DNA from: G963665975 sp963665975
GTDB taxonomy: Bacteria > Bacteroidota > Rhodothermia > Rhodothermales > Bin80
Direction: 5' to 3'
Length of the DNA: 64,000 nt
NCBI GenBank assembly: GCA_963665975.1
Contig: OY762508.1
Location: 3,844,001-3,908,000, forward strand
Under the pieces are notes generated by a model, which was given only the letters and a program-made list of their open reading frames with translations, searched no databases and was not told the DNA's origin. Both the position numbers and the translations under genes were made by a program. Positions 44,079 to 52,914 of the stretch are shown here, piece by piece; the first letter of the stretch is position 1; each line of letters starts with the position of its first letter.

Positions 44079-46229
44079 TTATTGAGGCGACGATGCTGCA
44101 GCACGCCGCTTCATCAGGAGGCCGATGATATGTTGCGCCGCGTCGGTGATTACTGTCCCGGGTCCAAATACTCCGGCTACGCCGGCATCAAAGAGCATTT
44201 GGTAATCCTGCGGCGGTATGACGCCTCCGACAACCACCAACATATCCGGCCGTCCCAAAGAGGCCAGAACGTCAATCATTCTGGGGACCAGCGTTTTGTG
44301 TGCACCGGCGAGGCTGGATACGCCGACCACGTGCACGTCGTTCTCGACGGCCTGTCTGGCGGCTTCGTCAGGCGTCTGGAAGAGGGGGCCAATATCTACG
44401 TCGAAGCCAAAATCCGCAAAAGACGTTGCGATCACTTTTGCTCCCCGGTCGTGACCATCCTGTCCGATCTTGGCCACGAGCAGACGGGCTCGCCGCCCTT
44501 CCATTTCTGCAAATCTGTCCGAGAGCGCCCGCGTTCGGGCGATGTCCTCCTTCATGAGTGCCTCAGAACTGTAGATGCCCGTGATTGTGCGCGTATTGGC
44601 ACGATGGCGCGTGTAGACACGTTCCAGTGCCAGGGAGATTTCGCCGAGCGTGGCACGTGCGCGCGCTGCAGTTACCGCATGCGTTAGGAGGTTGGCAGAG
44701 GTATCTCGTGCGCTCCGGGACAATCCTTCCAGTGAATGAGCCACATCTCGCGCACTGCGCTGCGCTTTAACCCGTTTCAGTCGTGCGTTCTGGCTGCGTA
44801 GAACGGCGCTGTTGTCTACTTCCAACAGATCGATTGGAGCTTCCGAATGGTGACGATACTTGTTCACCCCGACAACGACATCGGCCCCGGAGTCAATGCG
44901 CGCCTGTTTCCGCGCAGCGGCCTCCTCGATACGGAGCTTGGGCAGCCCTGATTCTATTGCCTTCATCATACCGCCGCCGGTTTCAATCTCCTGGATGTGC
45001 GTCCATGTGCGGCGTATGAGCTGATCGGTCAGATATTCGACATAGTACGAGCCTCCCCAGGGGTCAATGGCGTGAATAATGTCTGTTTCTTGTTGCAGGA
45101 GTACCTGTGTATTGCGGGCAATGCGTGCCGAATTCTCCGTCGGCAGCGCCAACGCTTCATCCAGGGCGTTGGTGTGGAGAGATTGCGTATGTCCGAGTAC
45201 TGCTGCGAGTGCTTCGACGGTCGTCCGCGCGACATTGTTCATGGGATCCTGTTCCGCAAGACTATAACCGGAAGTCTGGCAATGCATGCGCAGCGCCATC
45301 GAAGCGGGATTACGCGGCTTGAACGGCTTGATGAGTCTGGCCCACAGTACGCGCGCAGCCCGCAGCTTCGCAATCTCCATGAAATGGTGCATGCCGATCC
45401 CGAAGAAAAATGATACGCGCGGGGCAAAGTCGTCTATGTCGAGGCCGCGGGATAATCCTGAGCGGATATATTCCAGTCCGTTGGCCAGCGTAAAGGCAAG
45501 TTCAAGATCTGCCGGGGCGCCCGCTTCATGCATGTGGTAGCCACTGACGGATACCGAGTTGAAGCGCGGCATGTGCCGGGCCGTATAGGCTATGATATCT
45601 CCTGTGATCCGCATAGACGCCGCAGGCGGATAGATATACGTGTTGCGGACCATGAACTCCTTCAGGATGTCGTTCTGAATGGTTCCGCGCAACGCCTCCT
45701 GCGACACACCCAGTTCTTCGGCTGCCACGATAAAGAAGGCCATCACCGGAAGGACGGCGCCATTCATGGTCATCGATACCGACGTGGCTTCCAACGGTAT
45801 GCCATCGAAGAGAACCTTCATGTCTTCCACCGTGTCAATTGCGACCCCCGCCATGCCGACGTCTCCGACTACGCGTTCATGACTGGAGTCGTATCCCCGG
45901 TGTGTGGGCAAGTCGAATGCCACAGAGAGCCCCTTTTGCCCTGCGCGCAGCGCACGCCGATAAAAGGCGTTCGAGTCTTCAGCGGTCGAAAACCCCGCGT
46001 ACTGGCGAATCGTCCACGGACGCCCTAGATACATCGTGCTGTACGGTCCGCGCAGGAATGGCGGAAACCCGGCTGCATAGTCTACATGTTCAGCACTTAC
46101 GATGTCTGTTTGCGCAAATGCGGACTGCAGGGGAATGCCCTCTGGCGTCATCCCGGCGGATTCAGGCTCGGGTACGTCGCTGCATCCCTTTGCGGGCCTA
46201 TACGGTATGTTGGCAAAATCCGGTCGCAT
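44079..46229 (-). CDS. mutB: Methylmalonyl-CoA mutase, catalytic (large) subunit
   Basis: Adenosylcobalamin enzyme interconverting methylmalonyl-CoA and succinyl-CoA; 716 residues. The TIM-barrel domain includes PFLRGPYSTMYLGRPWTIRQYAGFSTAEDSN, LSVAFDLPTHRGYDSSH, and ALRMHCQTSGYSLAEQDPMNN. The C-terminal B12-binding domain has LLVAKIGQDGHDRGAKVIA, with the base-off DxHxxG motif. Residues needed for CoA and B12 binding look intact. Forms a heterodimer with the MutA subunit encoded 12 bp upstream; used in propionate metabolism or as a source of methylmalonyl-CoA. Confidence 0.97.
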   Translation of the reverse strand: MRPDFANIPYRPAKGCSDVPEPESAGMTPEGIPLQSAFAQTDIVSAEHVDYAAGFPPFLRGPYSTMYLGRPWTIRQYAGFSTAEDSNAFYRRALRAGQKGLSVAFDLPTHRGYDSSHERVVGDVGMAGVAIDTVEDMKVLFDGIPLEATSVSMTMNGAVLPVMAFFIVAAEELGVSQEALRGTIQNDILKEFMVRNTYIYPPAASMRITGDIIAYTARHMPRFNSVSVSGYHMHEAGAPADLELAFTLANGLEYIRSGLSRGLDIDDFAPRVSFFFGIGMHHFMEIAKLRAARVLWARLIKPFKPRNPASMALRMHCQTSGYSLAEQDPMNNVARTTVEALAAVLGHTQSLHTNALDEALALPTENSARIARNTQVLLQQETDIIHAIDPWGGSYYVEYLTDQLIRRTWTHIQEIETGGGMMKAIESGLPKLRIEEAAARKQARIDSGADVVVGVNKYRHHSEAPIDLLEVDNSAVLRSQNARLKRVKAQRSARDVAHSLEGLSRSARDTSANLLTHAVTAARARATLGEISLALERVYTRHRANTRTITGIYSSEALMKEDIARTRALSDRFAEMEGRRARLLVAKIGQDGHDRGAKVIATSFADFGFDVDIGPLFQTPDEAARQAVENDVHVVGVSSLAGAHKTLVPRMIDVLASLGRPDMLVVVGGVIPPQDYQMLFDAGVAGVFGPGTVITDAAQHIIGLLMKRRAAASSPQ

Positions 46230-46241
46230 TCTCAGTGAGAA

Positions 46242-48014
46242 TTAGGGTGTACGCTGTAACCGTGCGGCCAGGGCATCCTGCAATACGGAAACGGCCAGAA
46301 GCATATCTCCGTCATCGGGTATAAAAAAGCGTGTAACGCGGAGCGCCTGCTCCTTAAGGGCGGATGGGCCAACAAGCACCAGTTGCGGGGCGAGTTCGTC
46401 CATTCCGGGCATTTCTGGCATGTCAGCAGCAGAGGTGCTGCTGGCGACCAGCACATCCGGGCATGCACTATCCGCCCGCGTTTCAATTTTGAATCCTGCC
46501 CAGCCGAACAACTGCTCTGCGTCCGATTGCGACATGCTGTCCAGCACCTGTACACGCAGGCGGCGCCCCACAGTCTGGCGGAGTGCTTCAGTGCGCAGGC
46601 GCAAGGCTTCAAACCGTTCCGCGTCCCGTTCGCACGGTAGAGGCTCCACTTCATGGCTTGCGCCCGACGTTGCAGCAGGACGGCCGCCAGTCTGCGCGCA
46701 CAATGCATCCATGCGCAAATCCTCGGTTGTGAGAGTGGTAGGCAGTGTATTTACGCCGACAAGAATGCGGCGTCCGGTGGCTAGTTCTTCGAATCGCGCC
46801 TGGCGCGCCTTGCGGATCGCCCGCTGTACGAAGCCGACCTTAAGTGCTTCGAGCAGCCCGCCGCGTTCCTCCAACTCCTGAAAGAACGCCCACGCGGCTC
46901 TGGCGACCTTGTCGGTGAGTGTTTCTACGTAATACGATCCCGCCGCAGGATCCGCGACGATGCCCAGGTGCGCTTCGTGCCGCAGGATCAGCTGTAGATT
47001 GCGCGCCAGGCGCTGCGCATCCGATGACCGGTCATGGGGCTGCACCGTGAATGTGCGGCAGCCACCCATAATGGCTGTCATCGCCTGTATGGTCGCCCGA
47101 AGTAGGTTGCTGGGAGGATCAAGCAGCGAGTAGCTCCTGAACGAGGTAACGGCATTAATCACGGGCAGGCCTTCTGTCACCCCGAATGCTGCAAAGAGCT
47201 GTCTGGCGACATGGTGAAGTGCGCGCACTTTGGATATGGCCATCAGGTAGCTGGGCGTTACGGGTATGCTGAACAGCATATGGCGCACCACCAATTCCGC
47301 CGGAAAGCCCCGTTCGATCAACTGCACAAACGCTTCACTTGCTGCGCCGAGCAGACATCCCAGTTCCTGTGCGCAAGTGGCCCCGGCCATATGGTAGGAG
47401 CGGGCATCCGTGCACACGGTCTGCAATTGCGAATGTTCGGCGGCGCCGACAAGTTCTCCCAATTCGTCGTATGCCACTTTCGCATCCAGCGCACCGGTGC
47501 GCGCCAGTCTGCCGGCAGGGTCACAGCCAATTGCGCCTTCGAGGGAGGCTCGCGGCAATGCGTGAGCATGTGCCACCGCAATGAGTCCGGCAACGACCCT
47601 GCTGGGTTCGGCGAAGCCTTCCCAATAGACCGGAGTCACGTCGAGCGCGATGCCGTCCAACAGGTCTGCGAAGTCTCTTCTTGTAAACGTTGGTCTATTC
47701 TGTGGTGCGATAAAGCCGATGGCAGTTGCTCCTTGCTCGAGTGCTGCATGGGCCTCCTTGTTGGCCGTTACAACACAACCAGCACTGATATCCTGCCGGA
47801 AATGCCATGGGCCAGACCTGCCGGCCGCAGACGCAATAGCTGCGGTATCGTCGCTCCGGCATACGGCGTCGATCGCAAAGCCATCCGGCGTGATCCACTC
47901 CACGGACCTGGCGGGATCCATACTGCCCAAATCACGCTGCATCCGATTACGCCATGCCTTGGTCGAAACCGGAGGAAAGTGCTCCTTGAGCGCCAGTGGA
48001 TCAGGAAGTGGCAT
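46242..48014 (-). CDS. mutA: Methylmalonyl-CoA mutase, small subunit
   Basis: 590 residues with the mutase fold but no catalytic B12 site. Matches MutA by the opening EHFPPVSTKAWRNRMQRDL, DISAGCVVTANKEAHAALEQGATAIGF, the mid-region TSFRSYSLLDPPSNLLRATIQAMTAIMGGCRTFTVQPHD, and DPAAGSYYVETLTDKVARAAW. The C-terminal B12-like domain lacks DxHxxG, as expected for the non-catalytic subunit. First gene of the mutase operon; 675 bp of non-coding DNA separate it from katG. Confidence 0.93.
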   Translation of the reverse strand: MPLPDPLALKEHFPPVSTKAWRNRMQRDLGSMDPARSVEWITPDGFAIDAVCRSDDTAAIASAAGRSGPWHFRQDISAGCVVTANKEAHAALEQGATAIGFIAPQNRPTFTRRDFADLLDGIALDVTPVYWEGFAEPSRVVAGLIAVAHAHALPRASLEGAIGCDPAGRLARTGALDAKVAYDELGELVGAAEHSQLQTVCTDARSYHMAGATCAQELGCLLGAASEAFVQLIERGFPAELVVRHMLFSIPVTPSYLMAISKVRALHHVARQLFAAFGVTEGLPVINAVTSFRSYSLLDPPSNLLRATIQAMTAIMGGCRTFTVQPHDRSSDAQRLARNLQLILRHEAHLGIVADPAAGSYYVETLTDKVARAAWAFFQELEERGGLLEALKVGFVQRAIRKARQARFEELATGRRILVGVNTLPTTLTTEDLRMDALCAQTGGRPAATSGASHEVEPLPCERDAERFEALRLRTEALRQTVGRRLRVQVLDSMSQSDAEQLFGWAGFKIETRADSACPDVLVASSTSAADMPEMPGMDELAPQLVLVGPSALKEQALRVTRFFIPDDGDMLLAVSVLQDALAARLQRTP

Positions 48015-48689
48015 GTGCGGCGTGTCGGCAGTTGTGCAATAACCGGTGCTTGCCAGATAATGCTGATTTTTCGAGCTACCGATACTTCACATTGGAGGAT
48101 TGGTTGCCAGGAAGGGGGCAACTGTGCGTCTCATGCTGCTTTCGGAGGTGTGTGGTTATATGGCGGATATCCCCCAGACCATGGCTTATTACCCGATTGG
48201 ATTCGTACTCCTCCCGGGCCTTCGCAAAGCTGTTCCGTAATTGCCGGTCAGGCACAATGATCCAATTGCAAGGCAATCACAACCTTCCGAGGATCGACAA
48301 CGGCGCTATCCTACGTATTCGGGCGATTCACCGCCAACGTGCATCCAACCACATGCTCTGCAGCGGATTGAGCCACTCTGGCGAAGACACTTTTCAGGTC
48401 AGTGTTGCACGGAGCATTGGAACAGGCGGGTTTCCCGGCAGTCGCCGGGAGGCATGTTGCAATACTCACATGAGTGTTGTGAAGGATTCGGGTGCAGGCC
48501 CCACGCGTCTGTTCTATAGCATACCTGGATACTTGCGTGGCGCCCCGTGACGTTTACTGTGGGCCCGAAACCCCGATTGACGAGACGCCGAACAGCCGTT
48601 TCTGCTGCGTGAGGCCAGTTTCGTGCCACTGGTGATCACAACACTTGGCGGCTTCAAGTCAGCTCTTGCTTTCGCACAACACCGCAGCT
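48015..48689. other. Long intergenic region between mutA and katG
   Basis: Both flanking genes are on the minus strand, so this holds the mutA promoter. Looked for a cobalamin riboswitch (expected given the B12 enzyme) and found no match to its conserved CCCGCCACTG-type box. The only long frame here (plus strand to 48550) has no protein character. One short GC-rich palindromic patch near 48429-48450 (TTTCCCGGCAGTCGCCGGGA) could fold as a hairpin. Otherwise nothing supported. Confidence 0.4.
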
Positions 48690-50882
48690 TCACCGCAAAT
48701 CAAAGCGATCTAGGTTCATTACCTTGCTCCACGCAGCCACAAAGTCGTTCACAAAAGTCGCCTCGGCATCGTCACATGCATAGACTTCCGCCAAGGCTCT
48801 GAGCTGGGAATTCGAACCGAAAATGAGGTCCACGGCTGTTCCCTTCCACTTGAGCCTACCGGTCTTGTAGTCGCGTCCCTCGTAGATCCCATCCGAAGCT
48901 GCGTGCCATGCAGTGTCCAGATCAAGCAGATTTACAAAGAAATCGTTGGTGAGCACTCCAGGCCGATCGGTAAAAACGCCCAATTCGGACCGTCCCGTGT
49001 TTGCGTTCAGTGCACGCATTCCGCCAACAAGCACGGTCATTTCGGGTGCAGACAGTGTCAGCATCTGGGCCTTGTCCACCAGCAATTCTTCCGCCGGTCT
49101 AACTTGCCCATTGGCTGTGTAGTTGCGGAATCCATCTGCCCGGGGTTCAAGAACCGCGAAGGAGTCCACATCGGTTTGCTCTGCGTGGGCATCGGTGCGA
49201 CCCGGTGAAAACGGAACCGTTACATCGTGTCCGGCACGCTTCGCAGCAGCTTCCACGGCTGCGCATCCGGCGAGCACAATTACGTCGGCCAGCGAAACCA
49301 TCTTGCCATTCGATTGCGCACGGTTGAATGTCGATCGGATGTCCTCCAGTGTCGGCAGCACGCTCGCCAACTCGGCCGGATCGTTCACGTCCCAGTCTTT
49401 TTGTGGCGCAAGCCGTATGCGGGCTCCATTTGCTCCGCCCCGCTTGTCTGTACCCCGAAATGTTGCAGCCGACGCCCACGCAGTGGCCACCATCTGCGAA
49501 ACGGACAATCCCGAGGCCAGAATTGTGCCCTTAAGGTCACAAATGTCGGCTACCTCAATGAGTTCATACGTCACGGCAGGAACCGGATCCTGCCACAACT
49601 GCGGTTCTCCAGGAACCAGCGAGCCCAGAAACCTTGACTGGGGGCCCAGATCGCGATGAGTCAACTTGTACCATGCCTTGGCGAACGCATCGGCGAATTC
49701 ATCCGGATTCTCATGGAAGCGTTTCGAAATCGTCGCATACACCGGATCCATCTTCAACGAGAGATCGGTAGTCAACATCATGGGGGCGTGTCGCCTCGCA
49801 GGATCGTGCGCATCCGGCACGGAATCGCTTGCAGCAGAGTCGGTAGGGGCCCACTGCGTGGCGCCACCAGGGCTCTTTACGGGTTTCCAGTCGTAGCCGA
49901 ACAGGTTATCGAAGAAGTTGTGATCCCAGGTTGCAGGCCTGGTCGTCCACGCCCCTTCCAGGCCGCTGGTGATGGTATCGCCGGCCTTGCCGCTGCCGAA
50001 AGTGTTCTTCCAGCCGAGCCCCTGCTCCTCAATTGTGGCGCCTTCGGGCTCTGGACCTACGTATGTGTCGCTACCGGCGGCCCCGTGCGTCTTGCCGAAC
50101 GTGTGTCCACCTGCTATGAGCGCCACGGTTTCCTCATCATTCATGGCCATGCGAGCAAACGTTTCCCGGATATCACGGGCGGCAGCAACCGGATCCGGCT
50201 TACCGTTAGGTCCCTCAGGATTCACGTAGATCAACCCCATCTGCACGGCACCGAGGGGGTGGTCAAGATCCCGGTCACCGGAATAGCGTTCGTCGCCCAG
50301 CCATGTCGTTTCCGGCCCCCAATAGATGTCCTCTTCCGCCGCCCAGGCATCTTCGCGACCGCCAGCAAAGCCATACGTCTTGAATCCCATGGATTCCAGC
50401 GCGCAGTTACCTGTGAAGATCATCAGGTCTGCCCAGGAAAGTTTTCGTCCGTACTTTTGCTTGATCGGCCACAACAGGCGGCGAGCCTTGTCGAGATTGG
50501 CATTATCTGGCCAGCTGTTTAGTGGCGCAAAGCGGAGGGTACCGGAGGAACTGCCGCCGCGTCCATCTCCGACGCGATATGTGCCTGCGCTATGCCACGC
50601 CATACGAATGAAGAGCGGGCCATAGTGACCGTAGTCGGCCGGCCACCAATTCTGAGACGTGGTCATGACCTCAAAGATGTCCTTCCTCAGGACATCCAGG
50701 TCCACTTTTTGGAATTCCCTGGCATAATTGAAGCCCGAGCCGTAGGGGTTTGATGCGGGAGGATTCTGGTGGAGCACGTTCAGGTTCAGTTGATGCGGCC
50801 ACCAATGGTGATTTGTCATGCTCCCGATGGCTGCCTGTCTGTGTCGATCGCCCAATGCCGGGCACTTGCCGTGTGTGTGCAT
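48690..50882 (-). CDS. katG: Catalase-peroxidase
   Basis: Bifunctional heme enzyme that destroys hydrogen peroxide; 730 residues, normal length. The proximal and distal sites are in the N-terminal half: PLFIRMAWHSAGTYR (distal Arg, Trp, His), MGLIYVNPEGPNGKPDP (Tyr of the Met-Tyr-Trp crosslink), MAMNDEETVALIAGGHTFGKTHGA (crosslink Met and proximal His). The C-terminal half is the usual heme-less duplicate. No signal peptide is evident, so it is probably cytoplasmic, although the first 20 residues are unusual and a start further in (MTNHHW) is possible. A 10-bp palindrome GTATCGATAC abuts the start codon at 50883-50892. No oxyR or furA neighbour. Confidence 0.96.
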   Translation of the reverse strand: MHTHGKCPALGDRHRQAAIGSMTNHHWWPHQLNLNVLHQNPPASNPYGSGFNYAREFQKVDLDVLRKDIFEVMTTSQNWWPADYGHYGPLFIRMAWHSAGTYRVGDGRGGSSSGTLRFAPLNSWPDNANLDKARRLLWPIKQKYGRKLSWADLMIFTGNCALESMGFKTYGFAGGREDAWAAEEDIYWGPETTWLGDERYSGDRDLDHPLGAVQMGLIYVNPEGPNGKPDPVAAARDIRETFARMAMNDEETVALIAGGHTFGKTHGAAGSDTYVGPEPEGATIEEQGLGWKNTFGSGKAGDTITSGLEGAWTTRPATWDHNFFDNLFGYDWKPVKSPGGATQWAPTDSAASDSVPDAHDPARRHAPMMLTTDLSLKMDPVYATISKRFHENPDEFADAFAKAWYKLTHRDLGPQSRFLGSLVPGEPQLWQDPVPAVTYELIEVADICDLKGTILASGLSVSQMVATAWASAATFRGTDKRGGANGARIRLAPQKDWDVNDPAELASVLPTLEDIRSTFNRAQSNGKMVSLADVIVLAGCAAVEAAAKRAGHDVTVPFSPGRTDAHAEQTDVDSFAVLEPRADGFRNYTANGQVRPAEELLVDKAQMLTLSAPEMTVLVGGMRALNANTGRSELGVFTDRPGVLTNDFFVNLLDLDTAWHAASDGIYEGRDYKTGRLKWKGTAVDLIFGSNSQLRALAEVYACDDAEATFVNDFVAAWSKVMNLDRFDLR

Positions 50883-51191
50883 GTATCGATACGTTGAACT
50901 TGTGAAGGCTGTTTGAAGCGCAATTATACCGCGTGAACACCTGAATATTCCCAGCCGGTGTCGCCAATTACACGGGAAGCGAAGAAGACATGAGAGGGAC
51001 TGTCACTGGGCAGACTTGAAACACCTGCGCGATTACGCGTCTTGCGTTCAGCGTATCGGTTGCAGTTGCAACAGCACCATTCCCGCCTTATTCGAATCAG
51101 TGACGCAAGCCGGAGATGGGAGGTATAGAAGGTAGCCGGTAGACTAATTCCTGATACGTGAACATTAGCCTGACTCTCGGGCAATCAGTTT
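50883..51191. other. Intergenic region upstream of katG
   Basis: Contains the katG promoter on the minus strand. GGTATAATTG at about 50920-50930 (minus) is one mismatch from the TAnnTTTG -7 element, but no clear -33 was found. No ORF or RNA supported. Confidence 0.35.
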
Positions 51192-51725
51192 TCACAGGAA
51201 TGCCCGGAATCGGCGCACAAGATCGTATACGGCAATGCCATAGGCCACAGCAACGTTCAGGGATTGCTTGGTGCCATACTGGGGGATCTCGAGGGCAACA
51301 TTGGCTTCTTGGATGATTTCATCACGGACGCCGGTCAGTTCATTACCTACTACCAGACACAGTGGAAAGGCGCTTTGGTGGAGGGCGGTCGTAGGTGTGG
51401 GCCTGTCTGTGATTTCCAGGACGGCAATGGTGTGGCCCTGGCGCTTGAGTTGAGACACCAGGGGTTTCGGATCGGCTGTATAGGCCCAGGGTACGGTATC
51501 CTGGGCGCCAAGTGCAGTTTTTTGCAAACCTCGATTCTCGGGCGTGCCGGTGATTCCGGTCAGAAATAGCTTTTCAATCAGCGCCGCATCAGAGGTCCGG
51601 AAAATGGATCCGACATTGTATAGCGATCGCACGTTGTCCAAGACAACAATGATTGGATGGCGTCGGGCTCTCGTAATATCCCCGGGAGCGAGTCGGGATA
51701 TTTCTTCGTGTTGCAGCTTTCTCAT
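51192..51725 (-). CDS. SPOUT-class (TrmH/SpoU) RNA 2'-O-methyltransferase
   Basis: The ATG at 51725 gives 177 residues; the frame also has a TTG at 51737. All three SpoU motifs are present: motif 1 VLDNVRSLYNVGSIFRTSDA, motif 2 LCLVVGNELTGVRDEI, motif 3 LEIPQYGTKQSLNVAVAYGIAVYDLVRRF. Motifs 2 and 3 form the trefoil knot that binds S-adenosylmethionine. The absence of an N-terminal substrate-binding domain suggests a short TrmH-like enzyme acting on tRNA, but the exact RNA target cannot be read from sequence. Divergent from cmk. Confidence 0.88.
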   Translation of the reverse strand: MRKLQHEEISRLAPGDITRARRHPIIVVLDNVRSLYNVGSIFRTSDAALIEKLFLTGITGTPENRGLQKTALGAQDTVPWAYTADPKPLVSQLKRQGHTIAVLEITDRPTPTTALHQSAFPLCLVVGNELTGVRDEIIQEANVALEIPQYGTKQSLNVAVAYGIAVYDLVRRFRAFL

Positions 51726-52019
51726 AGTGCGTTCCAACGACTTCTTGAGGGACGCTGGGTCAAGCAGTCTCTTGTGGGACTTGCGAGCTGATCGGGTAAG
51801 GGCCTCTCAGGTCAAGCCAGGATCATGGTTTGTCTAAGCTGAATTGCCCTCAAGAGCAAGATACGTTTGCAGCGAGCCCGTTAGTATATCCTACACGGCA
51901 TGCGTGTGGGGTGATGGAGCCATACGCGATGGTCCTGGCCAATTTGCCACGCCTGATAGCTCTGGCGGTTTCCTGGGAAACCATCCATATTTCACGGTAC
52001 GGACGGTCATGCTCGCCGT

Positions 52020-52790
52020 ATGATACGTGCGGCGCCTCACATAAGCCCAGCGCATTGCACGGCAGGCAGAGATTTTATTGGGCACTACGTCCTCAGATTA
52101 GCGCATCAAACCTTGATTGTAGCCATAGACGGGCCATCCGGATCCGGTAAGAGCACGACAGCGCGCGCGGTTGCAGGCCGGCTTGGGTATTACTTCATGA
52201 GCACCGGGGCGATGTATCGCGCCGTGGCGCTGGCGTTTCTGCGTCAGGACAGCAAGCCTACTGATGCAGAGGCGGCAATCGTAATGCCTTCCCTGGATTT
52301 GGAAGTGCGATGCGAGGACGGTGATTTCAGATTACTGTTGGCGAAAGAAGACGTAACGGATGTGCTAAGGACGCCGGGAGTCGCCCTGATGGCCAGCAAC
52401 GTAAGCCGAATCGCCAGCGTACGCCGGGCGCTTGCAACCAAGCAACGCCATGTTGGACGACTCTACCGGGATGACCCAGGCATTGTGCTCGAAGGACGAG
52501 ACATAGGGACGGTGGTGTTCCCAAATGCAGATGTAAAGATTTACATGCATGCGGATCCCGAAGTACGGGCTGGTCGAAGGCATGCGGAATACTTGAAACG
52601 AGGTCGCAACATACCCTTGGAAACCGTACTGCAAGAAATCCTTGCAAGGGACCGACAAGACATCGAACGGACGCTCTCCCCACTGCGCTCCGCAGAAGAT
52701 GCGATTATTCTCGATACAACAGACCTCTCGCTAGGGCGGCAGGTCCAGTATATCGTGGACTGCGTAGGGAACGCGGCCCACGACCAGTAG
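52020..52790 (+). CDS. cmk: Cytidylate kinase
   Basis: Phosphorylates CMP and dCMP. P-loop VAIDGPSGSGKSTTARAVAGRLGYYFMSTGAMYRAVAL, the CMP-binding insert, and DDPGIVLEGRDIGTVVFPNADVKIYMHADPEVRAGRRHAE with RDxGTVVFP. The ATG at 52020 places about 31 extra residues before the P-loop strand; family N-termini fit better with the TTG at 52113 (MIVAIDGPSG, 226 residues). Followed 124 bp later by rpsA, a pairing conserved widely in bacteria. Confidence 0.93.
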   Translation: MIRAAPHISPAHCTAGRDFIGHYVLRLAHQTLIVAIDGPSGSGKSTTARAVAGRLGYYFMSTGAMYRAVALAFLRQDSKPTDAEAAIVMPSLDLEVRCEDGDFRLLLAKEDVTDVLRTPGVALMASNVSRIASVRRALATKQRHVGRLYRDDPGIVLEGRDIGTVVFPNADVKIYMHADPEVRAGRRHAEYLKRGRNIPLETVLQEILARDRQDIERTLSPLRSAEDAIILDTTDLSLGRQVQYIVDCVGNAAHDQ

Positions 52791-52914
52791 TATAATTATG
52801 TTATTCCTTTGTGGCGCTATGTCCAGTCGGCGCCACTTTCGCTAATCCTATTCACCCAAACCCCAGGTCTTGTGGTATGAAAGACCTGAAACTGACCCAA
52901 CCCTCTAAACCTAC

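Noticed and set aside
48015..48300. Cobalamin riboswitch upstream of mutA
   Set aside because: Expected from context, but the conserved B12-box pattern was not found on the minus strand.
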